A DNA stretch of 64,000 bases from CAVTLG01 sp963735495 (GCA_963735495.1 CAVTLG010000014.1:496001-560000), one strand, 5' to 3'. Counted from the first letter of the stretch, positions 34,609 to 44,398 are shown. Numbers and translations: made by a program. Notes: generated by a model not told the origin, from the letters alone.

Positions 34609-34685
34609 GCGTGGGGGCCGAGCCAAGACCTTTTGGTTGTCTGTCCGCAACATGGGGCGAGGAAAAAAGGTCTTGGCGTCCCTGG
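34609..34685. repeat. Dispersed repeat, second copy of the 16.0-kb element core
   Basis: CGTGGGGGCCGAGCCAAGAC and the complementary AAAAGGTCTTGGC at 34666-34678 match the inner stem of the element at 16031-16157 (GCCAAGACCTTTT at 34623-34635). The outer inverted ends are degenerate here. It fills most of the gap between the convergent reductase and MFS genes. Confidence 0.7.
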
Positions 34686-34735
34686 CGGCGGCCCATCTCG
34701 TTGGATTTTCGCAATGCCCTGCCGGTTTGCCAATG

Positions 34736-35986
34736 CTAGATTAACATACCTGTACTTGTAGTCCCGGGTCGTCTTTGCAGGGCAAACCAGATACCCAGCA
34801 TGCCTGCTGCCAGCACAATCACATACGGTGGGAGCGCCCAGATGCCAATTTGTTGTGCGACATTGCCAGCCAGCCAGGAGAACAGAGCGCCGCCCATACT
34901 TCCCAGGCTGGTGATAAAGCCAATGGCTTGTGGGAGGATGCGTGCGCTCACCAGTGTTGACGTCAGCGCTATCGTCGTCGGAAAGATTGGTCCCAGGCAG
35001 AAGCCAGTTAACCAGAGACCCGCCGCGCAGACGATCTGCGTCGGGGCCAGCCAGACCAGCAGGAGTCCGAGCGTGACGCCTAGCAGCGCACCCTCAATTA
35101 AGCGTCTGTTGCTCACATACTGGCCTAGCTTCCCCAATACCAGGCGTCCAACCATGAGACCCAGCCAATAGCCGCTCACGATCCAGCCAGCAAAGAGTAA
35201 TGGCACATGTCGTTGCTCAGTTAAAAAGCTATAGCCCCAACTGCCCAGGCTGACCTCTGCCCCGACATAGAACAGGAGGAAGAGAGCGGCTAACCAGACA
35301 ACACGTAACTTGAGTGTTGTGCGCATGCTCCCACTGCTGTGATCCTCTGTTGTGTGCGTCTCTTCTGGCTGTGTCGTCACACGATCCTTGAAGAAAAGCG
35401 CGAAACTTAGCAGTAAGAGCAGGCTTACGCATGCCCACACCCGGTAGGTGCTGTTCCAGCCTGCGTTGATAGCGAGGATGGCGGATGCTACGACGGGACC
35501 AAGCCAGGCGCCAGCTCCGTAGCAGGCATGCAGATAATTGAGCATGGATGTGTTGCGTGGCAAACTGGCAATGTACGTGTTGAGACCTGCGTCGAATATG
35601 GCTGTTCCGCTACCCATGAAAAGGGCGGCGACCAGCGCGACGACAAAAGGTGGCATCAGGCTCAATGCCCCTGTACTGAGCAAGAAAATAGCTGCCCCCA
35701 GGCATAAGAAGCGTCGGTAGCCTAATTTGCCGACGAGTAGCCCACTATTGAAGGTGGCTGTGATATAGCCAACGGTAATGGCGAGAAAAAGCAAGCCAAT
35801 GGTGGCATCATTGACCTGATAATGTGCGCGCATGCTAGGGAGAACAACGCCCAATGTGCCATCATTTGCGCCGATGAGCAGAAAGGCAGAAAAAGACAAC
35901 ACGATTCCTGCGCGTGGTAGTGTTACCGGCGTCTTTTGTTGCTGCGCTCCGGCGTTTTTGCCTGTATCTTTCCCGGTTGTTGGCAT
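34736..35986 (-). CDS. MFS transporter
   Basis: The 416-residue protein has about 12 hydrophobic helices, as usual for major facilitator transporters. It starts with a short hydrophilic part, then ITVGYITATFNSGLLVGKLG (motif A-like loop between helices 2 and 3), and GYWLGLMVGRLVLGKLG in the second half. The overall look is of the FucP/sugar-or-drug-type subgroup; the substrate cannot be told. The ATG at 35986 has AAGGAG five bases upstream. Confidence 0.85.
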   Translation of the reverse strand: MPTTGKDTGKNAGAQQQKTPVTLPRAGIVLSFSAFLLIGANDGTLGVVLPSMRAHYQVNDATIGLLFLAITVGYITATFNSGLLVGKLGYRRFLCLGAAIFLLSTGALSLMPPFVVALVAALFMGSGTAIFDAGLNTYIASLPRNTSMLNYLHACYGAGAWLGPVVASAILAINAGWNSTYRVWACVSLLLLLSFALFFKDRVTTQPEETHTTEDHSSGSMRTTLKLRVVWLAALFLLFYVGAEVSLGSWGYSFLTEQRHVPLLFAGWIVSGYWLGLMVGRLVLGKLGQYVSNRRLIEGALLGVTLGLLLVWLAPTQIVCAAGLWLTGFCLGPIFPTTIALTSTLVSARILPQAIGFITSLGSMGGALFSWLAGNVAQQIGIWALPPYVIVLAAGMLGIWFALQRRPGTTSTGMLI

Positions 35987-36199
35987 CAAAACTCCTTTTG
36001 GGTCGGCATCCTGTATGAAGTGGCTATGTGTCTATCATGAGTGGCAGTGGGTACGTAACAGAACTATAATGTAGGTGGGATAGAGCACAACATTTCTGTA
36101 CCCATTTTATCACGAAGTAGTGGCATAACGTATGGAGTGCAGTCATGCATTTCCTCACATGCACAAAAAAATGCTGAGTACTCTCGATAGTTGAAACTA

Positions 36200-36228
36200 T
36201 TGCAAGCATGCTGACACTAGGCTATACT
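36200..36228 (+). promoter_or_regulatory. Promoter-like boxes upstream of the zinc-ribbon kinase
   Basis: TTGCAA (36200-36205), a 17-base spacer and TATACT (36223-36228) precede the kinase gene by 145 bases. The match to the sigma-70 consensus is fair; no operator is evident. Confidence 0.4.
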
Positions 36229-36372
36229 TTAAGGCAAGTTCTGACACAGAATAGAGGCAATGGGTGCTATATTTCAGTGTTTCAACTTTTCTATAAAATG
36301 TCCTATTGGAACCTCTAAATCGATGCTCTTGTGACAAGAAACGCCAGGTTCCTTTAGAGGAGGTTTGCCTAC

Positions 36373-37992
36373 ATGGCATCTGCTACGGTCCATTGTGACA
36401 AATGTGGTATACAAAATCCAGGGGAGTATAAATTTTGCTTTGCCTGTGGACATACATTATCGGCGACAGATGCGAGTGCTGCGCAAGTTGCCGCTCCTAC
36501 GGGTTTTCTCCCGACTCAGACATTGCTCAATCAGCGCTATCGTGTGCTGAGCGCTGTGGGCCAGGGTGGTATGGGTGCGGTCTATATGGCGCAGGATACT
36601 CAGTTGGGTGATCGTATGGTTGCCGTCAAGGAGATGAGTCAGAGTATACTTGAACCAGACATGGTGCAGAAGGCTGCTGAGAACTTCAGGCGAGAAGCTC
36701 TTTTACTCGCTGGTCTGCACCATCCCAATTTGCCGAGCATCCATGATCATTTCGCTGATGGTGGACGCTGGTACCTGGTGATGAGCTTCATTGGAGGCGA
36801 GGCATTGGACGCGTACGTGTCGCGTGTTCCCGCTAAAAAGTTGCCACTGGCGGAAGTGTTGCAGATCGGGCTGACGTTGTGCGACGTATTGGATTATCTG
36901 CATACCCATCAGCCACCAATTATCTTCCGGGATCTGAAGCCCAGCAATATTATGCGCACGGCGACCGGGCATATCTACCTGATCGATTTTGGCATCGCGC
37001 GTCACTTTAAGCCAGGGCAGGCCCGAGATACGGCTAGCTACGGCTCGGCGGGCTATTCACCACCAGAACAGTATGGACTCGCTCAGACGACGGTGCGCTC
37101 GGATATTTACAGCCTGGGTGCTACCCTCTATCACCTCATTGTTGGCCATAAGCCACAGGTAGCGCCATTTCACCTGGAACCCCTATTGTCTCAGATCCCA
37201 GCGTTACCACCCCGCTTTATCACCCTGATTACGCAAATGCTAGATCTGGATGAGGCCAGGCGTCCGGCCAATGTGAAAGTTGTGCAGCAGGAACTACGGC
37301 AGATCGCTCATACTCTGGCAACGGGATCAGCGCAAGGAGACGCGTTGCCACCTACTGTGGTGCAAACGCCATCATCGTACAATACAGTCGTTCCGCCACC
37401 GCCGCCATACGGCGCTGCCGTGCCACCGCTCTCACGCGGTTCTGCGCAGCAGATGGCTCAAGCCCCACGCCCCCCCGTTGGCTCTGCACGAGAAAGCATC
37501 TGGACAATTACGAGGCAGCGTGTCATCGCTTTCATTGTGGGTGCTGTGCTGGTAAGCAGTATCTATATGCTGTCAATTAGTTTTGGAGGCATCGGTATTC
37601 TCATACTCATTGGGGACTGCCTGTTCTTTTTCTTTGCGGCGCTTGCTGGTCCATGGGGAGGTGCAGGTATCGCTCTCGTCGTTTTAACCGTGGATGCTAT
37701 TGGCCTTGGAGAGCAACTCTGGTTTTCTGACCTGGGCCTGCTGACAGTGGCCTTTGTGGTCGGCCTGACCGTTGCCAGGGCACGTGGGCATTACCAGAGA
37801 GCGTTCTGGATCAGCGCCCTGGCTCTCGTGATCTATGAGCCGCTGTTTTTGCTGGATTATGTACGCTATGGCATTACAATATCCTCAACAACTATCACCA
37901 ATGTATTTGAATATACAATTGGTGATCTTATTGCACTGCTCATCGCTCTTACTGTTCACCGAGCCATCATGCTGCGCAAGAAAACGCCATAA
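36373..37992 (+). CDS. Zinc-ribbon serine/threonine protein kinase with membrane tail
   Basis: The 539-residue protein begins with a double CxxC zinc ribbon (CDKCGIQNPGEYKFCFACG, residues 8-26). The kinase domain follows with all catalytic residues: VGQGGMGAVY, Lys86 in VAVKEM, Asp187 in FRDLKPSN, Asp205 in IDFGIAR, and SDIYSLGATLYHLIVG. A proline-rich linker (about 340-380) precedes four or five hydrophobic helices at about 390-530, so the kinase is membrane bound with its catalytic part in the cytoplasm. This tail type differs from the exported PASTA domains of other bacteria. A GGAGG site precedes the ATG. Contrast it with the catalytically dead kinase at 13238. Confidence 0.92.
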   Translation: MASATVHCDKCGIQNPGEYKFCFACGHTLSATDASAAQVAAPTGFLPTQTLLNQRYRVLSAVGQGGMGAVYMAQDTQLGDRMVAVKEMSQSILEPDMVQKAAENFRREALLLAGLHHPNLPSIHDHFADGGRWYLVMSFIGGEALDAYVSRVPAKKLPLAEVLQIGLTLCDVLDYLHTHQPPIIFRDLKPSNIMRTATGHIYLIDFGIARHFKPGQARDTASYGSAGYSPPEQYGLAQTTVRSDIYSLGATLYHLIVGHKPQVAPFHLEPLLSQIPALPPRFITLITQMLDLDEARRPANVKVVQQELRQIAHTLATGSAQGDALPPTVVQTPSSYNTVVPPPPPYGAAVPPLSRGSAQQMAQAPRPPVGSARESIWTITRQRVIAFIVGAVLVSSIYMLSISFGGIGILILIGDCLFFFFAALAGPWGGAGIALVVLTVDAIGLGEQLWFSDLGLLTVAFVVGLTVARARGHYQRAFWISALALVIYEPLFLLDYVRYGITISSTTITNVFEYTIGDLIALLIALTVHRAIMLRKKTP

Positions 37993-38041
37993 CAATTTGG
38001 CACAAGTTTACATGGGTATGCTACCTTTCCCTTGTGCTATG

Positions 38042-39643
38042 CTAATTTTGGCTCTCTTCATCACGGTGAGTTCCGCCGGTCATCAAGATCCCCAACTGTT
38101 CTTCCGTCGCATCTGCTGTCACGATATCGATGATCTTGCCCTCGTACATGACGGCGATGCGGTCGGACAGTGAGCGGATTTCGTCCAGCTCAGCCGAGAC
38201 CAGTAGCACGGCCTTCCCGGCGTCGCGTTGCTCTATCAGGCTGCGGTGAATGAACTCGATGGCCCCAATATCGACGCCGCGCGTCGGTTGGGATGCGACC
38301 AGTACGATAGGATTACTGGCCAGCTCGCGGGCGATAATCACTTTCTGCTGGTTGCCGCCTGAGAGTGAGCCAACGGGTTGCGCTATTGAGGGAGTACGGA
38401 CATCAAAATCACCGATGAGCTTATTGGCCCATGTGGCGATCTGGTGCAGAAGCAGTACCAGCCCATGCCACGAGAACAGGGACCAGCGCTGCCGTCCAAG
38501 AATCGTATTACTCTCGATTGATTCCGCCAATACCAGTCCGCTACCACGGCGATCTTCTGGAATGTGGGCTACTCCTACTGTACGCAGGTCGCGCGCTCCC
38601 AATGTCGTAACTGTGCGTGTCTGTCCTGCCTGTCCATCTTTTGTGGGCGTGATGTTGATGTTCCCACTCGTCGCTTTGCGCATACCGGTCAGCACTTCTA
38701 CCAGCTCTGTCTGTCCGTTGCCCTCTACGCCTGCGATGCCGAGAATCTCGCCAGCGTGTACCTCCAGATCTACGCCATGCAGGACCTCCAGGCCGCGATC
38801 CGATTGTGCATGCAGATCTTGCGCACGCAGTACGACTGGACCAGGATGGGCGGGTGTTTTGTTGACGCGTAGCAGGACCTCGCGACCGACCATCAAACGC
38901 GCAATCTCCTGCTGATTGGTTGCACTGGTGATCAGTTCCCCGGCATTTTTGCCGCGTCGTAGGACGCTAATGCTATCGGTAATGGTCAGCACTTCGCGCA
39001 GCTTATGGGTGATGAAAATAATCGTTTTGCCGCGATCAACCAGTGTGCGCAGGACTGCGAAGAGATCATCGGTCTCCTGCGGTGTCAGTACGCCGGTTGG
39101 CTCATCCATCACCAGGATATCGGCTCCGCGATAGAGCGTTTTGAGGATCTCTACGCGTTGTTGCTGTCCAACCGAGAGTTCCTCGACGCGTGCATCTGGA
39201 TCGATGGGTAAGCTATACTGCTTGCTCAGAGCCAGGATATCCGCGCGTGCCTGTGCTCGTCGATAGGGCGATGTTAAGCCGCCTGGCTCGTTGCCCAGCA
39301 CGATGTTTTCTGCTACGGTCAGTGGGGGGATGAGCATAAAATGCTGGTGGACCATGCCGATACCCAGGCGGATCGCATCGCGTGGTCCGCTGATATGGAC
39401 TGTCTGACCGTGAATGAGCACCTCCCCGCTGTCAGGATGTATCAATCCATAGAGAATGTTCATGAGGGTGGATTTGCCGGCCCCATTCTCTCCGACCAGG
39501 GCATGAATTTCGCCTTTGTGCACCGACAGATTGACCTGGTCGTTAGCTACCACGCCGGGCCAGGCTTTGCTGATGGCGCGCATCTCTACCGCGAGTGGTG
39601 TGGCGCGTTTTTCATCGCGTGAAATAACGGTACTCTCTTGCAT
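38042..39643 (-). CDS. ABC transporter ATPase, nucleoside/simple-sugar type, two ABC domains
   Basis: The 533-residue protein has two ATP-binding cassettes in one chain. The first has Walker A GENGAGKST and signature LSVGQQQR; the second has the degenerate GVEGNGQTE and LSGGNQQK, with Walker B ILVMDEPT and IVLVASQPTRG. This tandem layout is typical of ribose/galactose and BMP-type nucleoside importers (RbsA, YufO). It is the last gene of the run binding protein, permease, permease, ATPase, with the TnpB cassette breaking the run after the binding-protein gene. Likely substrates are nucleosides. Confidence 0.93.
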   Translation of the reverse strand: MQESTVISRDEKRATPLAVEMRAISKAWPGVVANDQVNLSVHKGEIHALVGENGAGKSTLMNILYGLIHPDSGEVLIHGQTVHISGPRDAIRLGIGMVHQHFMLIPPLTVAENIVLGNEPGGLTSPYRRAQARADILALSKQYSLPIDPDARVEELSVGQQQRVEILKTLYRGADILVMDEPTGVLTPQETDDLFAVLRTLVDRGKTIIFITHKLREVLTITDSISVLRRGKNAGELITSATNQQEIARLMVGREVLLRVNKTPAHPGPVVLRAQDLHAQSDRGLEVLHGVDLEVHAGEILGIAGVEGNGQTELVEVLTGMRKATSGNINITPTKDGQAGQTRTVTTLGARDLRTVGVAHIPEDRRGSGLVLAESIESNTILGRQRWSLFSWHGLVLLLHQIATWANKLIGDFDVRTPSIAQPVGSLSGGNQQKVIIARELASNPIVLVASQPTRGVDIGAIEFIHRSLIEQRDAGKAVLLVSAELDEIRSLSDRIAVMYEGKIIDIVTADATEEQLGILMTGGTHRDEESQN

Positions 39644-39660
39644 CTATCCTGTCCTTCCAC

Positions 39661-40602
39661 TTAGTCTGCTTCCGGCTCGTAGGGGATGCCGTCGGCGGCT
39701 GGCGGGATGGTACGGCCCACAAGCCCTACCAACGCGACCAATGTGAGCAGATATGGCAGCGTGCCAAGCAGGTTGGGCGAGATGCCGGTATCCTGTAAGC
39801 GCGTGCTCAACGCTTCTCCCAGGCCAAAGATCAGGCATGCACCGGCGGTCCCCAGCGGGGTATATTTGCCGAAAATCATGGCTGCCAGTGCGATATAGCC
39901 GCGCCCGGCTGTCATGTCGGGATTGAAGATACCGGCGATACCCAGCGCTAAGAATGCTCCTGCCAGTCCTGAGAGTAGACCGCTGCTGATCACGCACAGG
40001 TAGCGTATCAGGCGCACATTGACGCCTGCTGTATCGGCTGCCTGTGGATGCTCGCCGACTGCTCTGATGCGTAGGCCGATATTTGTGTGAAAGAGCAGGT
40101 ATTGTATGCCTATTAAGATCAGGATAGCGACATAAAAGATGACGTTCTGCTGAAAGAGTACGGGACCCAGGAAGGGGATTTTTGCCAGTGGCCCCCAGGC
40201 GAGTGTCGGCAGACGTAAATTGTTGCTGAGCGATGGGACGCCATTCCCGCTCGTCTGCAAGGGCAAGAGATAGTTGGTCAGCCCCAGTCCGGCGATATTA
40301 ATGGCGATACCACTGACGATCTGGTTGGCTTTGAAGTTGATGGAGACGATAGCGTGCACGAGCGCCATCAAGCCGCCCGCGACAATTGCGCCCAGGACGC
40401 CCAGCAAGACGTTGTTGGTGGCTATAGTAGTCATAACGCCTGCATAGGCGCCTGTGAGCATCATGCCTTCCATAGCGATATTGACGACGCCGCTACGCTC
40501 AGAGATGACGCCGCCCAGCGCTGGCAGCAGGAGCAGTGCGCCAAAGAGAAACGTTGCCTGCCAGAGATCGCTTGAAACGAGAACGCGCAAGAGTACTTGC
40601 AT
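39661..40602 (-). CDS. ABC transporter permease, BMP/nucleoside type (second)
   Basis: This 313-residue integral membrane protein of the BPD_transp_2 family has about 8-10 helices. Marks include GVISERSGVVNIAMEGMMLT near the N-terminus and GQVRGVGE-like IGLRIRAVGEHPQAADTAGV, both typical of YufQ-type permeases. It forms the membrane pore with the permease encoded just upstream, three bases away. Confidence 0.92.
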   Translation of the reverse strand: MQVLLRVLVSSDLWQATFLFGALLLLPALGGVISERSGVVNIAMEGMMLTGAYAGVMTTIATNNVLLGVLGAIVAGGLMALVHAIVSINFKANQIVSGIAINIAGLGLTNYLLPLQTSGNGVPSLSNNLRLPTLAWGPLAKIPFLGPVLFQQNVIFYVAILILIGIQYLLFHTNIGLRIRAVGEHPQAADTAGVNVRLIRYLCVISSGLLSGLAGAFLALGIAGIFNPDMTAGRGYIALAAMIFGKYTPLGTAGACLIFGLGEALSTRLQDTGISPNLLGTLPYLLTLVALVGLVGRTIPPAADGIPYEPEAD

Positions 40603-40604
40603 GA

Positions 40605-41930
40605 TTACTCCTCCTGACCTGTGGGTATAGTTGCCGGATTTTTATCAGCCGTGCTCTCGTGTGTGGCCTCAGGTGGCAGTATTGCGCCATTGCTTGTGGG
40701 CTGATCGATCTGTGCAGTGCCAGTCATGTTGGATGCCAATGCGGGTTTCCGCTGCAAGTGCAGCCTGTCTGCAAGTGCGCGCTGGAGAGCGGGTAAGAAT
40801 TCGGAGGCGATGGAGAAGAGCACCAGCGCTTGAATAATATAAATCAGGTCTCCCGGTATGTGTGCGAAAAGTTGCATTGAGGACCCGGCCTCCTCCAGTC
40901 CGCCGAAGAGCAGCGCGGCCAGCAGCACACCGATACTGGTGGTGCTACCTAGCAGAGCAACACCGATGGCGTCGAATCCAGTGCTATCGATGCTAAAAGA
41001 GTTGCCAATCAGTTGATACGGTGCCTGGCCCATCAGGTGTAGAGAACCGGCCAGCCCGGCGAATGCTCCGGCCAGCCCCATGCTGATCACAATATTTCTT
41101 TTGATGGGGATACCGGCGTAACTTGCCGCTTTAGGATTCTGCCCAATGACGCGTTGCTCGTAGCCAAATGTGGTGCGTGCGGTGATGAACCAGTAAACGA
41201 TCAGCGCGATGAAGGCAAAAAATATGCTGATATCCAGGGTATAGGACGTGGGGAAGGCGATCCTGGGCAGAAAGGTGCCCAATGTTTGATTGTAGAGCGT
41301 GGATACTAATGGCAGGTTGGTTTGAGAGGGCATGGGTAGTGTCTGTTCGGCGAGATTCGGTGCCTGAAGCGGACCATCAATTAGATAAGCGGCGACACCG
41401 AAGGCGATCCAGTTGAGCATAATCGTGGTCACGACTTCGTGTGCGCCGCGCCATGCCTTCAGCAATCCGACGATGCCGCCCCAGATAGCTCCGGCCAGAG
41501 CGCTGGCGATAATCATCAGTGGAACGAGCACCCAACCAGGCCATGTGGCAAGTTTCAAACCAATGACGCCAGCGGTAACTGCTCCCATGGTAAGTTGTCC
41601 TTCCGCACCAATATTAAAGAGTCCCGCGCGAAAGGCAATCGCCACAGAGAGGCCAGCAAAAATAAGAGAAGAGACCTCTACGAGTGTATAAGAGCTATTT
41701 TGTAGATTTCCATAAGAGCCAGCAAAGAGATATTGATACGCTGTGACAATCGCGATCAAGCGTGTGGCGAGAGAACCGGGCGACGTAATCATGATCACGA
41801 TGCCGCCAGCTATTAGTGCCAGAACGACGGAAAAAAGCGGGCGGCTGAGTGATGTACTGATGTTACGCAGCCAGACCAGGCGTTTGGGTGCGGAAGAGGG
41901 TGTCCCGCGTTGCACTGTTGGCGCTGCCAT
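40605..41930 (-). CDS. ABC transporter permease, BMP/nucleoside type (first)
   Basis: The 441-residue protein of the BPD_transp_2 family has about ten helices: AGLFNIGAEGQLTMGAV is the signature seen in YufP-like permeases, and GYEQRVIGQNPKAASYAG follows later. The long C-terminal hydrophilic tail (about 60 residues) is unusual for the family. I chose the ATG at 41930 (MAAPTVQRG), preceded by AGGAGG nine bases away. The upstream open frame extends to 42014 without a better site. The gene is the first after the TnpB cassette. Confidence 0.9.
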   Translation of the reverse strand: MAAPTVQRGTPSSAPKRLVWLRNISTSLSRPLFSVVLALIAGGIVIMITSPGSLATRLIAIVTAYQYLFAGSYGNLQNSSYTLVEVSSLIFAGLSVAIAFRAGLFNIGAEGQLTMGAVTAGVIGLKLATWPGWVLVPLMIIASALAGAIWGGIVGLLKAWRGAHEVVTTIMLNWIAFGVAAYLIDGPLQAPNLAEQTLPMPSQTNLPLVSTLYNQTLGTFLPRIAFPTSYTLDISIFFAFIALIVYWFITARTTFGYEQRVIGQNPKAASYAGIPIKRNIVISMGLAGAFAGLAGSLHLMGQAPYQLIGNSFSIDSTGFDAIGVALLGSTTSIGVLLAALLFGGLEEAGSSMQLFAHIPGDLIYIIQALVLFSIASEFLPALQRALADRLHLQRKPALASNMTGTAQIDQPTSNGAILPPEATHESTADKNPATIPTGQEE

Positions 41931-42091
41931 TGTGAGCATCCTCCTAATAATGCGGGAAGTAGTGTAGGCAATCAATGCATAAGTAGTAGAGAGGTGGGCG
42001 TCAGATTTGTACATCTGGGGGCGGCGCTAGCCTCCGCCCCCGTTAATTGGCTCAAGCGCAAAAAAAGACAGGCCCCCCATAGTAGAGTATT

Positions 42092-42286
42092 TCAGTTTCT
42101 ATTTCGTTTATCAGTTTGCCTCCGTTGCTTGAAGTCCTCCAGGCTACTACGACTAATTCTGTATTCCCCACCTATGTCAATTGCCACAAGCTCTCCTGTT
42201 AGTATCCAGTTACGAACAGTCTTCACATTTACTCGCAGCTCTCTAGCAACTTCGTTAGTCGTGAGCATTTCTTCGCCTTGTGGCAT
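42092..42286 (-). CDS. Excisionase-like HTH protein
   Basis: The 64-residue protein is one HTH of the excisionase/MerR-like type: MLTTNEVARELRVNVKTVRN followed by WILTGELVAIDIGGEYRISR. It resembles the protein at 12344-12538 in length and layout but is not nearly identical. AAGGAG precedes its ATG. A promoter with an overlapping inverted repeat lies directly upstream, suggesting autoregulation. It lies between the permease gene and the TnpB cassette and could belong to either. Confidence 0.85.
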   Translation of the reverse strand: MPQGEEMLTTNEVARELRVNVKTVRNWILTGELVAIDIGGEYRISRSSLEDFKQRRQTDKRNRN

Positions 42287-42313
42287 ACAAACCGTCTCCT
42301 TAGCTTCAGCTTT

Positions 42314-42350
42314 TGAACACTATTGTACTATGACCAGGGTGTTCAGTCAA
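42314..42350 (-). promoter_or_regulatory. Promoter and inverted-repeat operator of the HTH gene
   Basis: On the minus strand TTGACT (42350-42345) is followed by 17 bases and TACAAT (42327-42322). The repeat TGAACAC at 42314-42320 and GTGTTCA at 42339-42345 encloses the -10 box. A protein bound there would block RNA polymerase, so self-repression by the small HTH protein is plausible. Confidence 0.6.
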
Positions 42351-42481
42351 TCAACCAGCCGCGTAATGGTGTGTAGGGTTGAAAAGTATCCCGAAATGGT
42401 GTATAATTCCCAATAGTTACGCAGAGGTGGTAAGTAGATAATAAAAAAGACTGACTCCGTCTGAGACACGGAGCCAGCTCG

Positions 42482-42769
42482 ATGAGACCGATGCGAACTC
42501 TCGTAAAGTACACAATCAGGTCTCATGAGGATTCTATACCTCATGGACCCGGGCAGCGTCCTCTCATCCTCCAGATCCTGTTGCAGCCAACGTGCTGCAC
42601 AGCGGTGTCCTGGTCGGTGGACGGAATACTTCCCGATGCGCATAAAGCGCTTTCGCTGCACCGACAGCGGGATGCGGCTTGCCTGAAGGTGGTGGGTCGC
42701 CTGGAGTGTATCATTGGGCGTCTGCTGATGGGGCAGCCGACACAGCAAGAGGAGTGGTCCCATGAGTGA
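42482..42769 (+). CDS. Small ORF 1 of the TnpB cassette
   Basis: This is a 95-residue hypothetical protein. It is Leu/Cys-containing (LQPTCCTAVSWSVDGILP, HRQRDAACLKVVGRLECIIG), with no recognisable domain. Its stop overlaps the start of the next gene (ATGAGTGA at 42762-42769), the same overlapping arrangement that links the second gene to tnpB. That layout, more than the protein itself, argues it is real. Starts at 42482 or 42491 are both possible; no strong ribosome site is seen. Confidence 0.5.
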   Translation: MRPMRTLVKYTIRSHEDSIPHGPGQRPLILQILLQPTCCTAVSWSVDGILPDAHKALSLHRQRDAACLKVVGRLECIIGRLLMGQPTQQEEWSHE

Positions 42770-43133
42770 GCGACCCGCACACTACGAGACCGGGACACCG
42801 CTGGAACGCAAAGACATCATCGTGCTACTGCCAGAATTTCGTTCACCGTTTGTCAGTAGCGAAGAGGAGCCATTGCAGTGTATGCAGCTTCTGTTTGATC
42901 ACCAGGAAGATGGGAGACTTGGGTTCTGCAATGCTGTGGCAGGTGTGACCTGTGCGTGCTGTGATCGTCCTCTCTGTGAGGAGCATACGGTGATGGTGGA
43001 TAGCCTGCAAGAGGAAGCGGAAGAAGCAGGGGTGATGGTCCGCTGTGACTCTTGTTGCAGACTGTCCCGAACTGATCGGGAGGCGCTGTGGGCTTTGCGC
43101 CAAGCGATGAATTGGGAAGAGGCGCACCCATGA
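42762..43133 (+). CDS. Small Cys-rich putative zinc protein, ORF 2 of the TnpB cassette
   Basis: The 123-residue protein has a CxxC-x4-CxxH pattern (CACCDRPLCEEH, about residues 66-77) and a later CxxC pair (VRCDSCCRL, near 96-102), reminiscent of B-box or AN1-type zinc folds. The N-terminal half is acidic (PEFRSPFVSSEEEP). It starts inside ORF 1 and ends by overlapping the tnpB start (ATGA at 43130-43133). Two overlapping links in a row suggest the three proteins are made together. The function is unknown; a role in regulating or assisting TnpB is a guess. Confidence 0.65.
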   Translation: MSERPAHYETGTPLERKDIIVLLPEFRSPFVSSEEEPLQCMQLLFDHQEDGRLGFCNAVAGVTCACCDRPLCEEHTVMVDSLQEEAEEAGVMVRCDSCCRLSRTDREALWALRQAMNWEEAHP

Positions 43134-44398
43134 AGCTGACAGAGCAGCACGTGATCAGTCGGAGTGATCCACGCTACGCCGCCATCGATGAAGCGGCCTT
43201 CAAGTCGAAAAATCTGTATAATGCTGCCAACTACGAGGTGCGTCAATCGTACATTCATCACCGCACATATCTCAACTACAACGAGGTGCAGAAGCGCATG
43301 CAATCGCATGAGGCGTACCAGGCGCTGCCGACAAAGGTCAGTCAACAAATCCTGATGGTACTTGATCAAAACTGGAAAAGCTTCTTTGAAGCGTGTGCAG
43401 CCTACAAGCGAGACCCGTCGAAGTTCAAGGGGCGTCCACGGCTCCCAAAGTACAAGCAGAAAACGGAGGGCCGCAACATCCTGATCTACACCCTCCAAGC
43501 TCTGCGGGGAGGCCAGAGTAAACGAGGGATACAGGGAAGCATCAAACCAGCGGGATTGCCCATTGAGATCAAGACCCGGCAGACAAATATCAAGCAAGTG
43601 CGCATCGTTCCGTGCAAAGGCTTCTACGTGATCGAGGTTATTTACGAGTATGAGCAGCCAAAGCGTGCGGTAGACCCTGCGTTGTATGCAGGCATAGACA
43701 TTGGCATAGATAATCTCGCGGCGCTAACTTCAAACGCACCTGGTTTTGTACCGGTCCTGGTTAACGGGCGTCCGATGAAATCTGTGAACCAATTTTACAA
43801 TAAGCGCAATGCAGAGTTACAGAGTAAGCTTGGTCATCCTGGTACAACGAAGCGTACGGAGCGTCTGACGAACAAACGCACCCGTCGCATTGATCACTAC
43901 CTGCACACGGCATCCCGGTGGATCACCGATGATCTGGTGGCTCATGGGATCGGGACGCTGGTGATTGGCAAAAACGACGGCTGGAAGCAAGAGGCGAACA
44001 TGGGGACACGAAACAATCAAAATTTCGTGAGCATCCCACATGCTCGGTTCATTTCCATGCTGACCTACAAAGCAGAACTTGTTGGTATCACGGTGATCAT
44101 CACTGAAGAGTCCTACACCAGCAAAGCCAGCTTCCTTGATCGTGATGAGATGCCGGTCTATGACCCTAATCAGACAGAGAAACCGAAATTTAGCGGTAAG
44201 CGGATTGCGCGTGGGCTCTACCGTGCAGCAGATGGTACGCTCATCAACGCTGATTGCAATGGGTCAGGCAATATCATTAGAAAAGTAGCCCCTGATGCCT
44301 TCGGGTCGGAGGGGGTAGAGGATGGGAAAGGTCACAAGCCGGTAGTCCATCCCGTGAGGTTGTCGTTCCCCTCACGAAGCCAAAAAGGGAAATCCTAG
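43130..44398 (+). CDS. tnpB: TnpB-family RNA-guided nuclease (IS200/IS605 type, no zinc finger)
   Basis: The 422-residue protein has an N-terminal helical part with QQILMVLDQNWKSFF, the linking region KFKGRPRLPKYK, and a RuvC-like core with Asp190 in GIDIGIDNL, a Glu at about 326-327 in IITEESYTSKASFLD, and Asp375 in LINADCNGSGNI. In most TnpB proteins a four-Cys zinc finger follows TSK; here that stretch is SFLDRDEMPVYDPNQ with no Cys, matching the known zinc-finger-less subgroup. The catalytic triad appears intact, so it may be active. No TnpA is nearby. The ATG at 43130 overlaps the stop of the Cys-rich gene; an earlier in-frame start at 43088 lacks a site. Confidence 0.9.
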   Translation: MKLTEQHVISRSDPRYAAIDEAAFKSKNLYNAANYEVRQSYIHHRTYLNYNEVQKRMQSHEAYQALPTKVSQQILMVLDQNWKSFFEACAAYKRDPSKFKGRPRLPKYKQKTEGRNILIYTLQALRGGQSKRGIQGSIKPAGLPIEIKTRQTNIKQVRIVPCKGFYVIEVIYEYEQPKRAVDPALYAGIDIGIDNLAALTSNAPGFVPVLVNGRPMKSVNQFYNKRNAELQSKLGHPGTTKRTERLTNKRTRRIDHYLHTASRWITDDLVAHGIGTLVIGKNDGWKQEANMGTRNNQNFVSIPHARFISMLTYKAELVGITVIITEESYTSKASFLDRDEMPVYDPNQTEKPKFSGKRIARGLYRAADGTLINADCNGSGNIIRKVAPDAFGSEGVEDGKGHKPVVHPVRLSFPSRSQKGKS